A stretch of DNA of 38,534 nt from Prevotellaceae bacterium. GTDB taxonomy: Bacteria > Bacteroidota > Bacteroidia > Bacteroidales > Paludibacteraceae. The notes beneath the pieces are model-generated. The model had not been told where the DNA came from and searched no databases. It was given only the letters and a program-made list of their open reading frames with translations. A program made the position numbers and the translations under genes. Below, in pieces: positions 9,305 to 19,300 of the stretch. Within the stretch, counting starts at the first letter, position 1. Each line of letters begins with the position of its first letter. Where the stretch lies: the NCBI GenBank assembly GCA_031261165.1, contig JAISJU010000086.1:1-38534 (forward strand), given 5' to 3'.

Positions 9305-10546
9305 TTATAAGTCTTGTGAAATTTGTTTTGTTTGTAAACCGGAATAACTACCGTATTTAATAATTATATTAGATGATGCTGTGCCGTAGCCATCAAAAAT
9401 AGCAATACTTGTCGAATCTAATATGTTTTCTGCTGCATTACCGGATAATAATAGTGGATAACCATTTGCATTATAAAGTCCGCTATAAGAATATCCACTT
9501 TTATCCCCAACCCTCAATAGAGGCAGTGCTTTTGCGTTAGGGTATTTGTCGTCTATTGTGTCTGTCGGAACGCCGTGCAAAATGGTGTAATATTCCGTAT
9601 TTGCAGGATTGCGACCACTCGAAAGTACCACGTGCCTGTCATTTGTTGTGGTGTTTCCGTGTGCCAATTCGAGCGTGTCGCGGTCAGCATAGAATACGCG
9701 CAAACCGTCATCGGCTCCGGATTCCCAACCACTCTCGGGCGAGCCAAAATAAAGACTTAAACTGTCATCATTAAATCTTTCATAACGGTTGGTTTTGTAA
9801 TTTCTGCCCGCTCGCTCAAATTTGTGGTGGAAGTGGTCGCCCCACACATATTCGAGTTCTGTCGGGTTTTCAGGGCTGCCGCTGTCAAAACCGTAACCGT
9901 GAAAGCGCATTGTGTTTTGCCCCTCATAATCCCCCCAGCGCACTACGCTGTGCTCTTCCGTCTGTTCATTATCCGGATTTATGCTCTGATAAGACTGCAG
10001 CCGTGGGTTTTTGTGAACGTGGTCTGCTCTCGCAAATTTATCGCTATAACCAACAAAAGACACATTTGCCACCGGTGCCGGTGTTGTCGTTGCCGCAAAT
10101 TCTTCGCCCAATGCGTGCGTGTGGTCTTCACGCGCCCATTTTTCGCTACTGCCAACCCCTGCTGTTACCCCTACCGGCTTAGGCATCGCCGTTCCCGGCT
10201 GCCCAAATTCAAAGGCGGGATAATCGGTGTCCGTAATATCCAAAAATAGCGCGTTGCCGCCTACCGTCAGCATTTTTGCCCAGTCATACATCTGCGACAT
10301 CACCGGCATATCATTGTCTATCGGCTGAATGATATTTTGCGTGTAAATAGACACGCCCCTAAAAAGCACTTCTACCGTAGCAATGCCTTTCCATTGCGGC
10401 TCCGTCAATGTCGGTACGCCATCTATCAATACCTCATCAGAGAGTAATGCCGAGCCGCCACCGGTTACATTTACCAGCGTATCTTCTTTTTCAAAAACCT
10501 CACCGTTAGGGTGATGAAATTCTGCCGAAAATTGAAATAGTCTCAT
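9305..10546 (-). CDS. Tail fibre protein
   Basis: EKWAREDHTHALGE and SDKFARADHVHKN are typical fibre repeats. Confidence 0.65.
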   Translation of the reverse strand: MRLFQFSAEFHHPNGEVFEKEDTLVNVTGGGSALLSDEVLIDGVPTLTEPQWKGIATVEVLFRGVSIYTQNIIQPIDNDMPVMSQMYDWAKMLTVGGNALFLDITDTDYPAFEFGQPGTAMPKPVGVTAGVGSSEKWAREDHTHALGEEFAATTTPAPVANVSFVGYSDKFARADHVHKNPRLQSYQSINPDNEQTEEHSVVRWGDYEGQNTMRFHGYGFDSGSPENPTELEYVWGDHFHHKFERAGRNYKTNRYERFNDDSLSLYFGSPESGWESGADDGLRVFYADRDTLELAHGNTTTNDRHVVLSSGRNPANTEYYTILHGVPTDTIDDKYPNAKALPLLRVGDKSGYSYSGLYNANGYPLLLSGNAAENILDSTSIAIFDGYGTASSNIIIKYGSYSGLQTKQISQDL

Positions 10547-10570
10547 ATCTTTTTAATTTTAAAATCTAAC

Positions 10571-11503
10571 TTACCATCCGTGTGCCGTCATAGTTTGTTT
10601 AAGTTCCGTAATCGCGCCTTTCACGTCTTGTGCTGCCGTTGGCAAATTACCAACGCGCACTTGCATATTGTCCGCCCAAATAGTTGTGGTGGTCGCCTGC
10701 AATACTTTTGTTACGCCCGTGCCGTTATTCAAATCAAGGCGCGTATAACCTACGCCGCCCGAGAGCAAGTTTCTTCCACCTGCCAATATTTGTGTGTACG
10801 CAGTTCCGCTTGTCTGCTCGCCGCTGATAAATGACAGTTGGCTTTTCGCCTGCGTTTGCAAATAAGAATGTAACTGTACGCTGTCTTTATATGCAGCAAA
10901 AACAGGATTTCCCTTGCGATAAAATCGCGTAGCATCATTGCTGGTTTGCATAACAATCTGCCCTGCAGATTTTACCTGCATTCCGCCCTGCTCGTCTGTA
11001 AACAATTCCATAGTCGCCCGCTGGTCGCCGGTACTCACCTTTACATAACCCTGTTGCCAGCGAAAGGTATTTGTGCTTTCATTAGACCCGGGCGTTGCCT
11101 TAAAATAGCCGTATGTGTCGGCAAAGAAATATTGCTTGTTTCCAAATCCATAGCCCGCCGTCCAAAAGGCATTTTCCGCAGGCTGTTGGTCTTCCTTGCG
11201 CAAGTAAGGTATTACCCTGCTTTTGTCTTCCTCATCATCGTGTACAAAGTAGGGAGTTATTGTGTCGAGCGTTTCAAATATCGTTTGTATCTCCTCGTTA
11301 ATAATAACCGTCTCGCCTTCATTGATAAATTGCCACTCTTTTGCCTCTATATTCCAATAAGCAAATTTCTTGGCTTTATTCACCAGCGCAAACCAACCAA
11401 ACTGCCCACCATCGGGATAGCGGGTATACAAGTCTGCCAACAAAAAAACCGGTGGCTTTAAATATTGCAGTATCGGTATATCTTTTATTGCTACGTCTGT
11501 CAT
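10571..11503 (-). CDS. Tail fibre/structural protein
   Basis: Intact ORF with beta-rich fibre-like sequence (ATMELFTDEQGGMQVKSAGQIVMQTSNDATRFYRKG) next to fibre gene. Confidence 0.5.
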   Translation of the reverse strand: MTDVAIKDIPILQYLKPPVFLLADLYTRYPDGGQFGWFALVNKAKKFAYWNIEAKEWQFINEGETVIINEEIQTIFETLDTITPYFVHDDEEDKSRVIPYLRKEDQQPAENAFWTAGYGFGNKQYFFADTYGYFKATPGSNESTNTFRWQQGYVKVSTGDQRATMELFTDEQGGMQVKSAGQIVMQTSNDATRFYRKGNPVFAAYKDSVQLHSYLQTQAKSQLSFISGEQTSGTAYTQILAGGRNLLSGGVGYTRLDLNNGTGVTKVLQATTTTIWADNMQVRVGNLPTAAQDVKGAITELKQTMTAHGW

Positions 11504-11528
11504 AATTCTTACTTTTGAAAAAGTCTTC

Positions 11529-12245
11529 TTACGCTATTTCTGTAAATTTTTGGTCAAGCATCTTTGCCAAATCATATTTCTCCATTGACGTAAGCACTGT
11601 GCTTGCCGTCAAATAAGCCAGCGGCTCTATCAATCGTTCATCAATATCCACCGTGCCTCCTGTTTCCGTTAGGGCTTTTACATTTTTAATGTACAATGCC
11701 GTTTCAATCTCATAAATATGGTCGGTGAGCGAAGTCGAACCGTGGTCGGTGAGCGAATCCGAACCGTGGTCGGTGAGCGAATCTGTGCGCCACATTGAAT
11801 AATAAAACAACACGTCTTTGGGTTTGGTGAGCGAAGTCGAATCCACTATTACCCTCCTTACGCACACCGGACGCTTCCAAGTCCCACGCGTATATTCATT
11901 TGCCTGTCGCGAGTTTATGGCGGGTGTTTCCGGCTGCAATACCAAGCAGGCACTATCCCACCCACGCATCTTAAAAGAAGTCAATACAAGAAAATCATCG
12001 GGCAATACAACGTAACCTGTTCCCTGCGGCTTGTTTTGCACGTGTGGCTGACCGGCAAAAGAATAACTCTTAAAAAAATGACGAGGCAAAACATTTACAG
12101 CCCTGCGCCACGCGGCGGGATATAGGTTTTCGACATACAAGTCTATTTTCACCATATCAGCCCCAATGAGTGTGGCACCGTCTATTACGTTGTCAGCCTC
12201 ATTAAGTATCGTCAAGACGCGCTGTATAAAATCCTGCTTTGTCAT
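11529..12245 (-). CDS. Head-tail adaptor/connector candidate
   Basis: Position between capsid and tail genes; helical N-terminus with AAWRRAVNVLPRHFF; carries three tandem 24-bp insertions (DSLTDHGSDSLTDHGSTSLTDH). Confidence 0.45.
   Translation of the reverse strand: MTKQDFIQRVLTILNEADNVIDGATLIGADMVKIDLYVENLYPAAWRRAVNVLPRHFFKSYSFAGQPHVQNKPQGTGYVVLPDDFLVLTSFKMRGWDSACLVLQPETPAINSRQANEYTRGTWKRPVCVRRVIVDSTSLTKPKDVLFYYSMWRTDSLTDHGSDSLTDHGSTSLTDHIYEIETALYIKNVKALTETGGTVDIDERLIEPLAYLTASTVLTSMEKYDLAKMLDQKFTEIA
11720..11842 (+). repeat. Three tandem 24-bp Family A units plus one isolated copy in adaptor gene
   Basis: GGTCGGTGAGCGAAGTCGAACCGT / GGTCGGTGAGCGAATCCGAACCGT / GGTCGGTGAGCGAATCTG; TTGGTGAGCGAAGTCGAATCC. 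Confidence 0.9.
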
Positions 12246-12314
12246 TTCTTTGAGAATAAAGAATAAAGATTGTCTAATAGTCTATTGTCTAATAGTCTAT
12301 TGTCTAAAAAAAAC

Positions 12315-12827
12315 TCACTCCGCTTTCAAATTCGGAAAATTAACGCCCAATTCTTTAGCCTTTGCCAAAATCTTTTCCGCCGAACTCAAACCGGTGCCTG
12401 TCTTAGGCAAATTATAAGGCTCTCCGCACAACACCTCTTTTGCCTGTGCGAATGTTGTTACGTTTTCAAACGTAGCAGCCGAAGCAGGGTTGCTGAGCGG
12501 CAGTTGCTGAGCCGAAGCAGGGTTGCTGAGCGGCGGTTGCTGAGCGGAGCCGAAGGAAGTCGAAGCACGGTTGCTGAGCGAAGTCGAAGCATCGCCCGCA
12601 TCTTTGCTTTCCACAACTTTTATTTTTCCGTCCAAAAACTGCGCCGAGCCCTCAATAGCCTTTTGCACATTTTCGTCTTTCGTTGAAAATATAGGCTTTC
12701 CAGAACTGTAAGCCGTTCCGTATCCTACGCTAACAAAGGATATCGTTCGTGTGCGACCTCCAATTTCCAATTGAATGGCATACCGCGCTTTTTTGCTGTC
12801 TAATAGATATGTTTTGAATATCGACAT
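12315..12827 (-). CDS. Small head-region protein with repeat-derived insert
   Basis: 170 aa; downstream of MCP candidate; central ASTSLSNRASTSFGSAQQPPLSNPASAQQLPLSNPASA is repeat-derived. Confidence 0.45.
   Translation of the reverse strand: MSIFKTYLLDSKKARYAIQLEIGGRTRTISFVSVGYGTAYSSGKPIFSTKDENVQKAIEGSAQFLDGKIKVVESKDAGDASTSLSNRASTSFGSAQQPPLSNPASAQQLPLSNPASAATFENVTTFAQAKEVLCGEPYNLPKTGTGLSSAEKILAKAKELGVNFPNLKAE
12475..12595 (+). repeat. Rearranged Family A cluster in 170-aa gene
   Basis: Several GGTTGCTGAGCG / CCGAAGCA fragments, ending in an intact GGTTGCTGAGCGAAGTCGAAGCA. Confidence 0.85.
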
Positions 12828-12870
12828 AAATTTTATTTTTTATACTGTTTATAAAATATTTATAGAAAAT

Positions 12871-12912
12871 AGACTTTTAGACAATAATACATTGTCTATT
12901 GTCTAAAAGTCT
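12871..12912 (-). repeat. Perfect 15-bp inverted repeat downstream of MCP candidate
   Basis: AGACTTTTAGACAAT (12871-12885) / ATTGTCTAAAAGTCT (12898-12912). Confidence 0.85.
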
Positions 12913-12935
12913 TGTGTCTTGTGTCTTGTGTCTCA

Positions 12936-14366
12936 TCAGAGTTCTACCACAACGTGCGCTTCCTGATTAAGCAGTACGTGAACGCTCTCGTCGATGGCTG
13001 CCATTCCCTTCGTGTCGCGCTCTTGCTGTTTAACGCCGTCGAGCGGTAAAAAGCGAGTTCCGTAAGAATACGTTGCCGCATATTTCGGGTCAAGAATAAA
13101 TCCTTTATCGTTCAATCCGCAGTCGTCAAGAGACGGGTCATCATATAAACGAATGCGCTTGCCACCGGCAAATATAATTTCAGAGAAATCAATATTCAGT
13201 GTTTTGTTTTTGTAAGAATTAATATTTAATCCCGTTGTGTTTAATATCAATTCTTGGAACAATGGCGATATTTCGCTACCCATTGCAAAATACTTCACAT
13301 TTCCCGAGTTATTATCTCTAAATGCCTCATTGTATAATCCAACTAAGGTTGAAATAGCAACGTTGCCATTCAGACTGTAACCTCGTTTCGCCTGATACAT
13401 CAACCCTTCGGGAAACAGTGTCAACTCGGGCGTATTACTCTTATATTCGGGGAATATTGCCTGTTCTTGCTTTCCTAACCAAAACAGTGGCGCGGAGGTG
13501 CGCAAAAATTCAATCATCGCATTCTCTTTAATCTCATTATTACCCCATTTAATAGTCTTGGTAGCATTGTCAAACCAGCCGCTGGTGCCAAACTCAATCA
13601 ATCGTTTTGATACAAAATAATCGGTCGGAGTAGGTAACATTCCAAATTGTTCCGTTCTTATTTGCGTTTCCGTACCAATGCGGTCGCCGCGCAATGCCGT
13701 AGTACCGGCGGCAATATCCGGCAGTGTTTTCACGCCGCCTGCTGCTTTGCCGTTTATGGGTTTTAATACAGGAAAGCCTGTTGATTGGTCTTTTGATACT
13801 ACACGGCAAATTAAATCGTGCTCATCGGCAGTAGCACCGTCTTTTTCAAAACCGCCAATGTTTCTAAAGACAATAGTTTGGTGCAATCCGATAATGGAGT
13901 TTGCCGCGCCAAAATCTACCGGAACTTGTGCCGCTGTCGCATCTGCTATTGCTGTATTTACTGTAATCTGTACCGGCGGAGTAGATATGCGATTAACCTG
14001 TATAACGTGGTCTTTTATATTTTCTTTCTTTTGCCAGTTATAAGCAGATTTAATAAGCCCCATCGTTGTATATGTGTATGGGTCTAATCGCACTACATCG
14101 GCGACAAAATGCTTGCTTATGAGTTCCGGATTTTTCTCATACGCATCGGTTAGTTCTATCACGCCGTCAACAACCGAGCCGTTTTCATCAAAAATTTGTT
14201 CATTGCCCGCTGAATCATAAATGGGAGGATATACCCCTGTCGGTGTACCGAGCGCCGCATCTGCCGTCATTGCCTCAACGCCGACAACGCCGAAAGCCGA
14301 ACAAAGCAACATCACTGCGAACAAAAAAAGTCCGCTCTCTTTGAATTTTAAAAAACATTTTTTCAT
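12936..14366 (-). CDS. Major capsid protein candidate with hydrophobic leader
   Basis: 476 aa directly downstream of a scaffold-like gene; N-terminus MKKCFLKFKESGLFLFAVMLLCSAFGVVGVEAMTADAALG. Confidence 0.6.
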   Translation of the reverse strand: MKKCFLKFKESGLFLFAVMLLCSAFGVVGVEAMTADAALGTPTGVYPPIYDSAGNEQIFDENGSVVDGVIELTDAYEKNPELISKHFVADVVRLDPYTYTTMGLIKSAYNWQKKENIKDHVIQVNRISTPPVQITVNTAIADATAAQVPVDFGAANSIIGLHQTIVFRNIGGFEKDGATADEHDLICRVVSKDQSTGFPVLKPINGKAAGGVKTLPDIAAGTTALRGDRIGTETQIRTEQFGMLPTPTDYFVSKRLIEFGTSGWFDNATKTIKWGNNEIKENAMIEFLRTSAPLFWLGKQEQAIFPEYKSNTPELTLFPEGLMYQAKRGYSLNGNVAISTLVGLYNEAFRDNNSGNVKYFAMGSEISPLFQELILNTTGLNINSYKNKTLNIDFSEIIFAGGKRIRLYDDPSLDDCGLNDKGFILDPKYAATYSYGTRFLPLDGVKQQERDTKGMAAIDESVHVLLNQEAHVVVEL

Positions 14367-14425
14367 TTTCGTAATTATTAATTTGTAACTTGTTTTGTAA
14401 TCTGTATTGTCTAAAAGTCTTACGT

Positions 14426-15157
14426 CTAATCCATATCCGCAGCCGTTATAATTCGTCTTTCAGGCGTAAATGGCGATGGCTTTTTCACTTCTTTTGCCGC
14501 GCCGCCGCCCCCGCCCAAATCAGGAATTTCCGTCTTGTCTCTCTTACTCCGCATTTGTTCAATAGCACTATTCGCACCCTCCAATTTACCGGCTTCCAAC
14601 GCTGCCGCGCCCGCCTCGTCGTAATCCAGCCCTTTATAAAGAATGTCGATAATCTCTTTCGGGTTTTCAAACATCAAAATCGAATCGCGAACATTAAAGT
14701 AAGTATCATTTATCTTACCCTTCTGCTCTTCGTCCAATCCGTTTGCGGCGGCATATTCGTCAAGCGCAGTCTTGTAAGCCTGAAGGTTGGCGGACATTGA
14801 TTGTATCTGCTCATTCTCTTCGGTGGCGGCTTTTTCCCAAGCGGCGGCTGCTTCGTCGTCATCGTCGCTGTCATTGAATTTGCCAAAGGACTTGCGCTCT
14901 GCATAGCGAGGATGCTCGCCGCCTGCAATCATAGAAATATAATTGGCAAGACGGGGATTGTTGCTGATAATTTCCGCAAACTTCTGTTTGTCGGACATTT
15001 CTTTGTCATATTTACCCTTATAGTCATTCAATCCGCTGTGCGCAAAATCAAACAACGCCTCATCGTCTATTTCTTCCGCTGCGTCCGGATAAATGGCTCT
15101 GTAACTTTCCATCAAAGCCGCACGCCCTTTCGGGGTTTTTTGTTCTTCTGCTTCCAT
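14426..15157 (-). CDS. Scaffold-like protein
   Basis: Acidic, helical, Q/E/A-rich sequence with glycine-rich linker immediately upstream of MCP candidate; likely start MEAEEQKTPKGRAALME at 15157 rather than 15211. Confidence 0.55.
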   Translation of the reverse strand: MEAEEQKTPKGRAALMESYRAIYPDAAEEIDDEALFDFAHSGLNDYKGKYDKEMSDKQKFAEIISNNPRLANYISMIAGGEHPRYAERKSFGKFNDSDDDDEAAAAWEKAATEENEQIQSMSANLQAYKTALDEYAAANGLDEEQKGKINDTYFNVRDSILMFENPKEIIDILYKGLDYDEAGAAALEAGKLEGANSAIEQMRSKRDKTEIPDLGGGGGAAKEVKKPSPFTPERRIITAADMD

Positions 15158-15211
15158 TTTTTTTGACTGTAAAAATTTTTCAACAAAAAAACAATATATT
15201 TTTCTATCCAC

Positions 15212-15246
15212 TTTCCCATAAATGTAATTTGTTTTTTGTACTTTTG
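15212..15246. promoter_or_regulatory. Divergent regulatory module 1
   Basis: TTTCCCATAAATGTAATTT (15212-15230) plus TACTTTTG (15239-15246, TAnnTTTG box). Confidence 0.55.
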
Positions 15247-15268
15247 CGCAATAATTCTTACAAATGAT

Positions 15269-15601
15269 ATGAAAAACTTACAACCGGACTTGCAAAACGA
15301 GGTATTCGAGGCGTATCAAACTACCAAACTTTCCATTAAAGAACTCTCCCAAAAAGAATGGAGGGGCTGTTTGTCGAAAAAAAGAATACAAAACATCGTC
15401 TATTCCAAAAATTCAAAGGCGAGAACAAAACTCGAAACCCAAATTTTATGCAACTTTCTTTGGCAATTTCTCGTTACAAAGGATTCCGCCGCCGCCATCG
15501 ACCGCATTTTTGCAAACCAGCCAAAAATAAAACTTTCGGAAAACACAATCCGAAACATCATTCACCGAGAACTGCATAATAGAAATAGACACAAGACATA
15601 A
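15269..15601 (+). CDS. Small basic protein, possible DNA-binding, on divergent strand
   Basis: Start MKNLQPDLQNEVFEAYQ at 15269, 30 nt downstream of the first base of TACTTTTG; LSENTIRNIIHREL resembles an HTH recognition helix. Confidence 0.5.
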   Translation: MKNLQPDLQNEVFEAYQTTKLSIKELSQKEWRGCLSKKRIQNIVYSKNSKARTKLETQILCNFLWQFLVTKDSAAAIDRIFANQPKIKLSENTIRNIIHRELHNRNRHKT

Positions 15602-15636
15602 GACGTTCAGACATAAGACTAAAAAGTCCATATTTG

Positions 15637-15660
15637 GTTGCTGAGCGAAGTCGAAGCAGT
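15637..15660 (+). repeat. Family A copy between the two rightward genes
   Basis: GGTTGCTGAGCGAAGTCGAAGCA. Confidence 0.85.
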
Positions 15661-15701
15661 GTCTAAAATCGCATATCGCATATCCTAATATCTCAATATC
15701 T

Positions 15702-16223
15702 ATGAAACCAATCTTTATCCTAATCTTCATTCTCGTTTTCATTTTCTTTGAAAACGAACTCGGATATACCGGCATATTCCCGCTGTGGAAACACCTCGCT
15801 TTCCATTTTCAGCACAGCAATTTCCTGCACCTGCTTATCAATAGCGTCTGCTTTTGCTTTGTTTTCAAAAGTCTGCGGGTTTTTGTTAGGTCTCGCACCA
15901 TCATTCTTGTGTCCCTCACAGCAGCCACCGCAGCCTCATTCTTCTGCTGCTACGATATACCGGTAGTCGGCGCAAGCGCAATGATTTACGCAATGATTGG
16001 TATGCTTATCATTATCTTTTGGCGCAAAGGATATTTTCGGCAAAAAGCATTTTTTAAAAACTTTGCCCTTTGGCTATGCTGCATAACCCTGTCGCTAACC
16101 ATTTCTTTTTTCAAAACCAACAGCGCAACAATGCTGCACCTCATCTCCCTGTTCAGCGGCGGCATTATCTATTTCCTGCTCTGCCTGCTATTCACAAAGA
16201 AGAAAAATAGAATATCCCAATAG
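15702..16223 (+). CDS. Rhomboid-family intramembrane serine protease candidate
   Basis: Multi-TM; HFQHSNFLHLLINSVCF (HxxxxHLLxN), VVGASAMIYAMIGM (GxS active-site region), MLHLISLFSGGIIYFLL (catalytic His in last TM). Confidence 0.7.
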   Translation: MKPIFILIFILVFIFFENELGYTGIFPLWKHLAFHFQHSNFLHLLINSVCFCFVFKSLRVFVRSRTIILVSLTAATAASFFCCYDIPVVGASAMIYAMIGMLIIIFWRKGYFRQKAFFKNFALWLCCITLSLTISFFKTNSATMLHLISLFSGGIIYFLLCLLFTKKKNRISQ

Positions 16224-16258
16224 TCCCAAAATGTCCCAATAGTCCCAAAAAGCCCCAT
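16217..16258 (+). repeat. Short-period TCCCAATAG/TCCCAAAATG tandem repeat at the 3' end of the rhomboid gene
   Basis: TCCCAATAGTCCCAAAATGTCCCAATAGTCCCAAAAAGCCCC; supplies the TAG stop. Confidence 0.9.
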
Positions 16259-16267
16259 ACACACAAA

Positions 16268-16308
16268 AAAAAACACCCGCTAAATTTTTGGTTTAGCGGG
16301 TGTTTTCT
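16268..16308 (-). terminator. Rho-independent terminator of the giant gene, also between convergent genes
   Basis: Perfect 15-bp stem AAAACACCCGCTAAA (16270-16284) / TTTAGCGGGTGTTTT (16292-16306), 7-nt loop, followed by a T run on the minus strand. Confidence 0.9.
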
Positions 16309-19300
16309 CATTCCAATTTCTCAAATTCTTTCAATAATCGTTCAGCCTCTCGTTGCAAAGCACCTTCTCCGTTTATATTATTTCTCTTAAAAATATCTTT
16401 TATTTTTTCCTTTGTTTGCGTTAATGATAATTTATCATTGGCGCGAGCATTCCTTATATTTTCTTCTACCGTTTTTATTTTCTCATATTCTGTTATCAAT
16501 TCCATTTTCTTATAACCCTTTGAATTTTTGTCGTCTTTCATTGAATTGTATAAATTCTCATCTCCTTTTTTAAGGTTTCTTATCTGTGTTTTCAAATAAT
16601 CTGATTTTTTCTCTAAATCTATCCAAGTCATTTGTTTTGCATCAAACTCCTTCGGTTGTTTGATGAACACGTTGGCAAATTGCATCTGACTTACATCTAC
16701 TTGTTTGTCCGGATTGAATATCTGTATGCCGAGCGTTACCATATCGGTTACAAATTTTCCTGTCCCCGCGCTATATCCCTCTATTATTGTCTGTATCTTG
16801 CTCGGATTCCAATCATAAATCCACGCTACATCGTCAGCACTGTTATCGGCTCTCAATTTGCTCTTGTTATTAATAGACCCGCCGCCTGCCTGCCACAAGA
16901 CATCAGACAGCCATTGATAGCCTTCCGGCACATTATGTTTCCCTAATGTCCGCTCGGCTTGCGTGTCTTCCTGTTTTTTTAGGTATTCGGTATTATATGC
17001 CGTGCTGCCCGTGAATTTAATATTCATAAAACAGTCCATAATTGGCTGTATTGAGGTTGGCATTATAGCGTGAGCCGTCAGTTTCAACCCTTTTTCGCTG
17101 AATGGTATTACTCGCCCTGTCCGTTCGTCTATTTGTATCAAATTGAGCCAAAATGTTAGTTGCTCAGGCAAAATATTTCCGGCAAAATAATTCGCGCCGT
17201 CAAGCAATGAGGCACTGATGGCTTTTTTGCCTCTCAATGCAAGTCCCGCCTGCGTTCCCAAACCCCAAAAGGCGCGTAATCCCTGAGGCAAAGGTATTTT
17301 TGCTTTTCCGATGCAAATATTCTGCATCAACTCCCATTCGCTAAAAGCGCGGTTGTCATCATCGCCCACAGGTGTGAATAATGCCTGCAATATTCCGCCT
17401 GCAAAGAAACCACCCATTATGCCAACCATCGCACGCCGAACGCGCTTGTCTTTACACATACGAATTATCTTATTAGTTCCCTGAACAGACGCGTTGAAAA
17501 ACGCAAACAGCATATTGAAAGCCTTTGCAAGATTTCCTTTTCTGTCAAAATTGGTCGTTACCTCTTTGGCGTGTATTGCCGCCTCGCGCCGCGTGTATTT
17601 CGGTGTGCCGTCATTGTTCATCTGCTCGCGGCTCGTTACATACTCGGCAAAGCGAGTGGTCAGTTCCGATACTTCCGTCAGCATACCAAAAGTATGTTTA
17701 AGTGCTACGAGCGGATTGCCGTTGCTCGACAATGCCTCTTTTATCTTGTTTGGCTCTATCGATTGCCGCATATCCTCGCGCAACTGTTTCACGTCTTTTA
17801 AAAAACTCCAACCGGTAGCCGCTCCGTCTTCAAAAAATTCCTGCAATAATTGCCCGTATTTCCCTTCCGTAAAACCGCCCTCACCCTTATATTGTTCACC
17901 GGCGGAATATTGCCAAACCGCACCCTGCACCAAACCAATATTTTTCATAAATTGAGCCTGATAACCAACACCAAACTCAGACAGGTTACTGATACTCGCA
18001 ATTCCAAAGTCGCGCACAAAGTTTGCTGCCGCAAAACTCGGATTATACTGTGTCATCATACCGCTCATAAATCGCGTTCCACTACGCAGCAATTCCTCGC
18101 CTTTAATAATAATGTCATTGTCGGTTTGTCTTTCTACCGTAAATTTTCGGTTGAGAACATTTGCCACGCTCTCGCCTGCATATACCGCCTTACCCTCTGC
18201 ATCTGTTCCAAATACAATTACTACTTCCTTTCCGTTTTCCGTAATGCTCACCTCGTGTTGCTTTTGCTCGGCGCGAGTGCGCTCGGCAGGTCTCATTGCC
18301 TCGTGTCCGCTGTATAGCACATTTAAACTTTCACGCAAACGTATTTCTTCATCTACTAAACGTTTTATCGCTGCCTGAAACAGCGGATTAATAGTTTGCG
18401 CTTTGCCCTGATTCCGCAATATCGCCAAGCGTTGATTCTCTCTCTTCACTGTTGCCTCGCGCTCTGCTGTAATCTTCTGCAATGCCTCGCGGGTTTCTTT
18501 GTCTTCTTTTATAGATGTATTACTCGGCTCTTTGGTCGTGCGCTCGTAAATTATTTTCCCCGATAAATCTGCGCCGTCCGCATCGGTATAACGCTTTGGA
18601 TTGCCGTTTTCGTCATACGTCTTTACATAATACACATTTTTAAATGTAAAAAAATTGTTTTGGCGAGCAAAATCTTGATTTTTGCGGGCAAATTCCAAAA
18701 ATACGCGCTTTGTCTCATTTTTCAAACAAGACATCACCGTACTTTCACCAATACTCTCCATATACGCCAGCGGGTCGCCCGCAAGCGTAGTCCTGCCTTT
18801 CGCTTTTACCAACGCCGCATTGAAAGGATTATCGGGCGTATCGCCTTTTTCCGATACATAAAAACCTTTGTCATCTATCAAATCGCGCTCGCGCCAACCG
18901 CGCTGCGGAACGTAGTATTCGCGTGTCCCGTCTGTATATTTGTCATAAGTGGCTTGGTCTATTATGCCGTACTTCAACTGCATATCCAATGCCCACCTGT
19001 TGGCTGACCGTACTTCGTCCCAAATCTTTTGTATTTTTTTATCGCCCAAAATGCGTTCAAATTCACTGATAAATGTTTCCGGCTCAACGGCATTCCCATT
19101 CTCGTCTTTCACATTGTTTCTAAATCCCTCCGCGCCACGCTCTACCAAACCCAACTTGTCTGCTTCAATAATATCTTTTGCCTGTAAATACAGACTTATT
19201 TTATCGTAATTTCCTACCGGCTTATTATTTATTACCTCACCCAAAGCATTTTCTACGCGCCATTTATATGCCGGCATCTTGTTTAATTTCTTGCTTTCTA

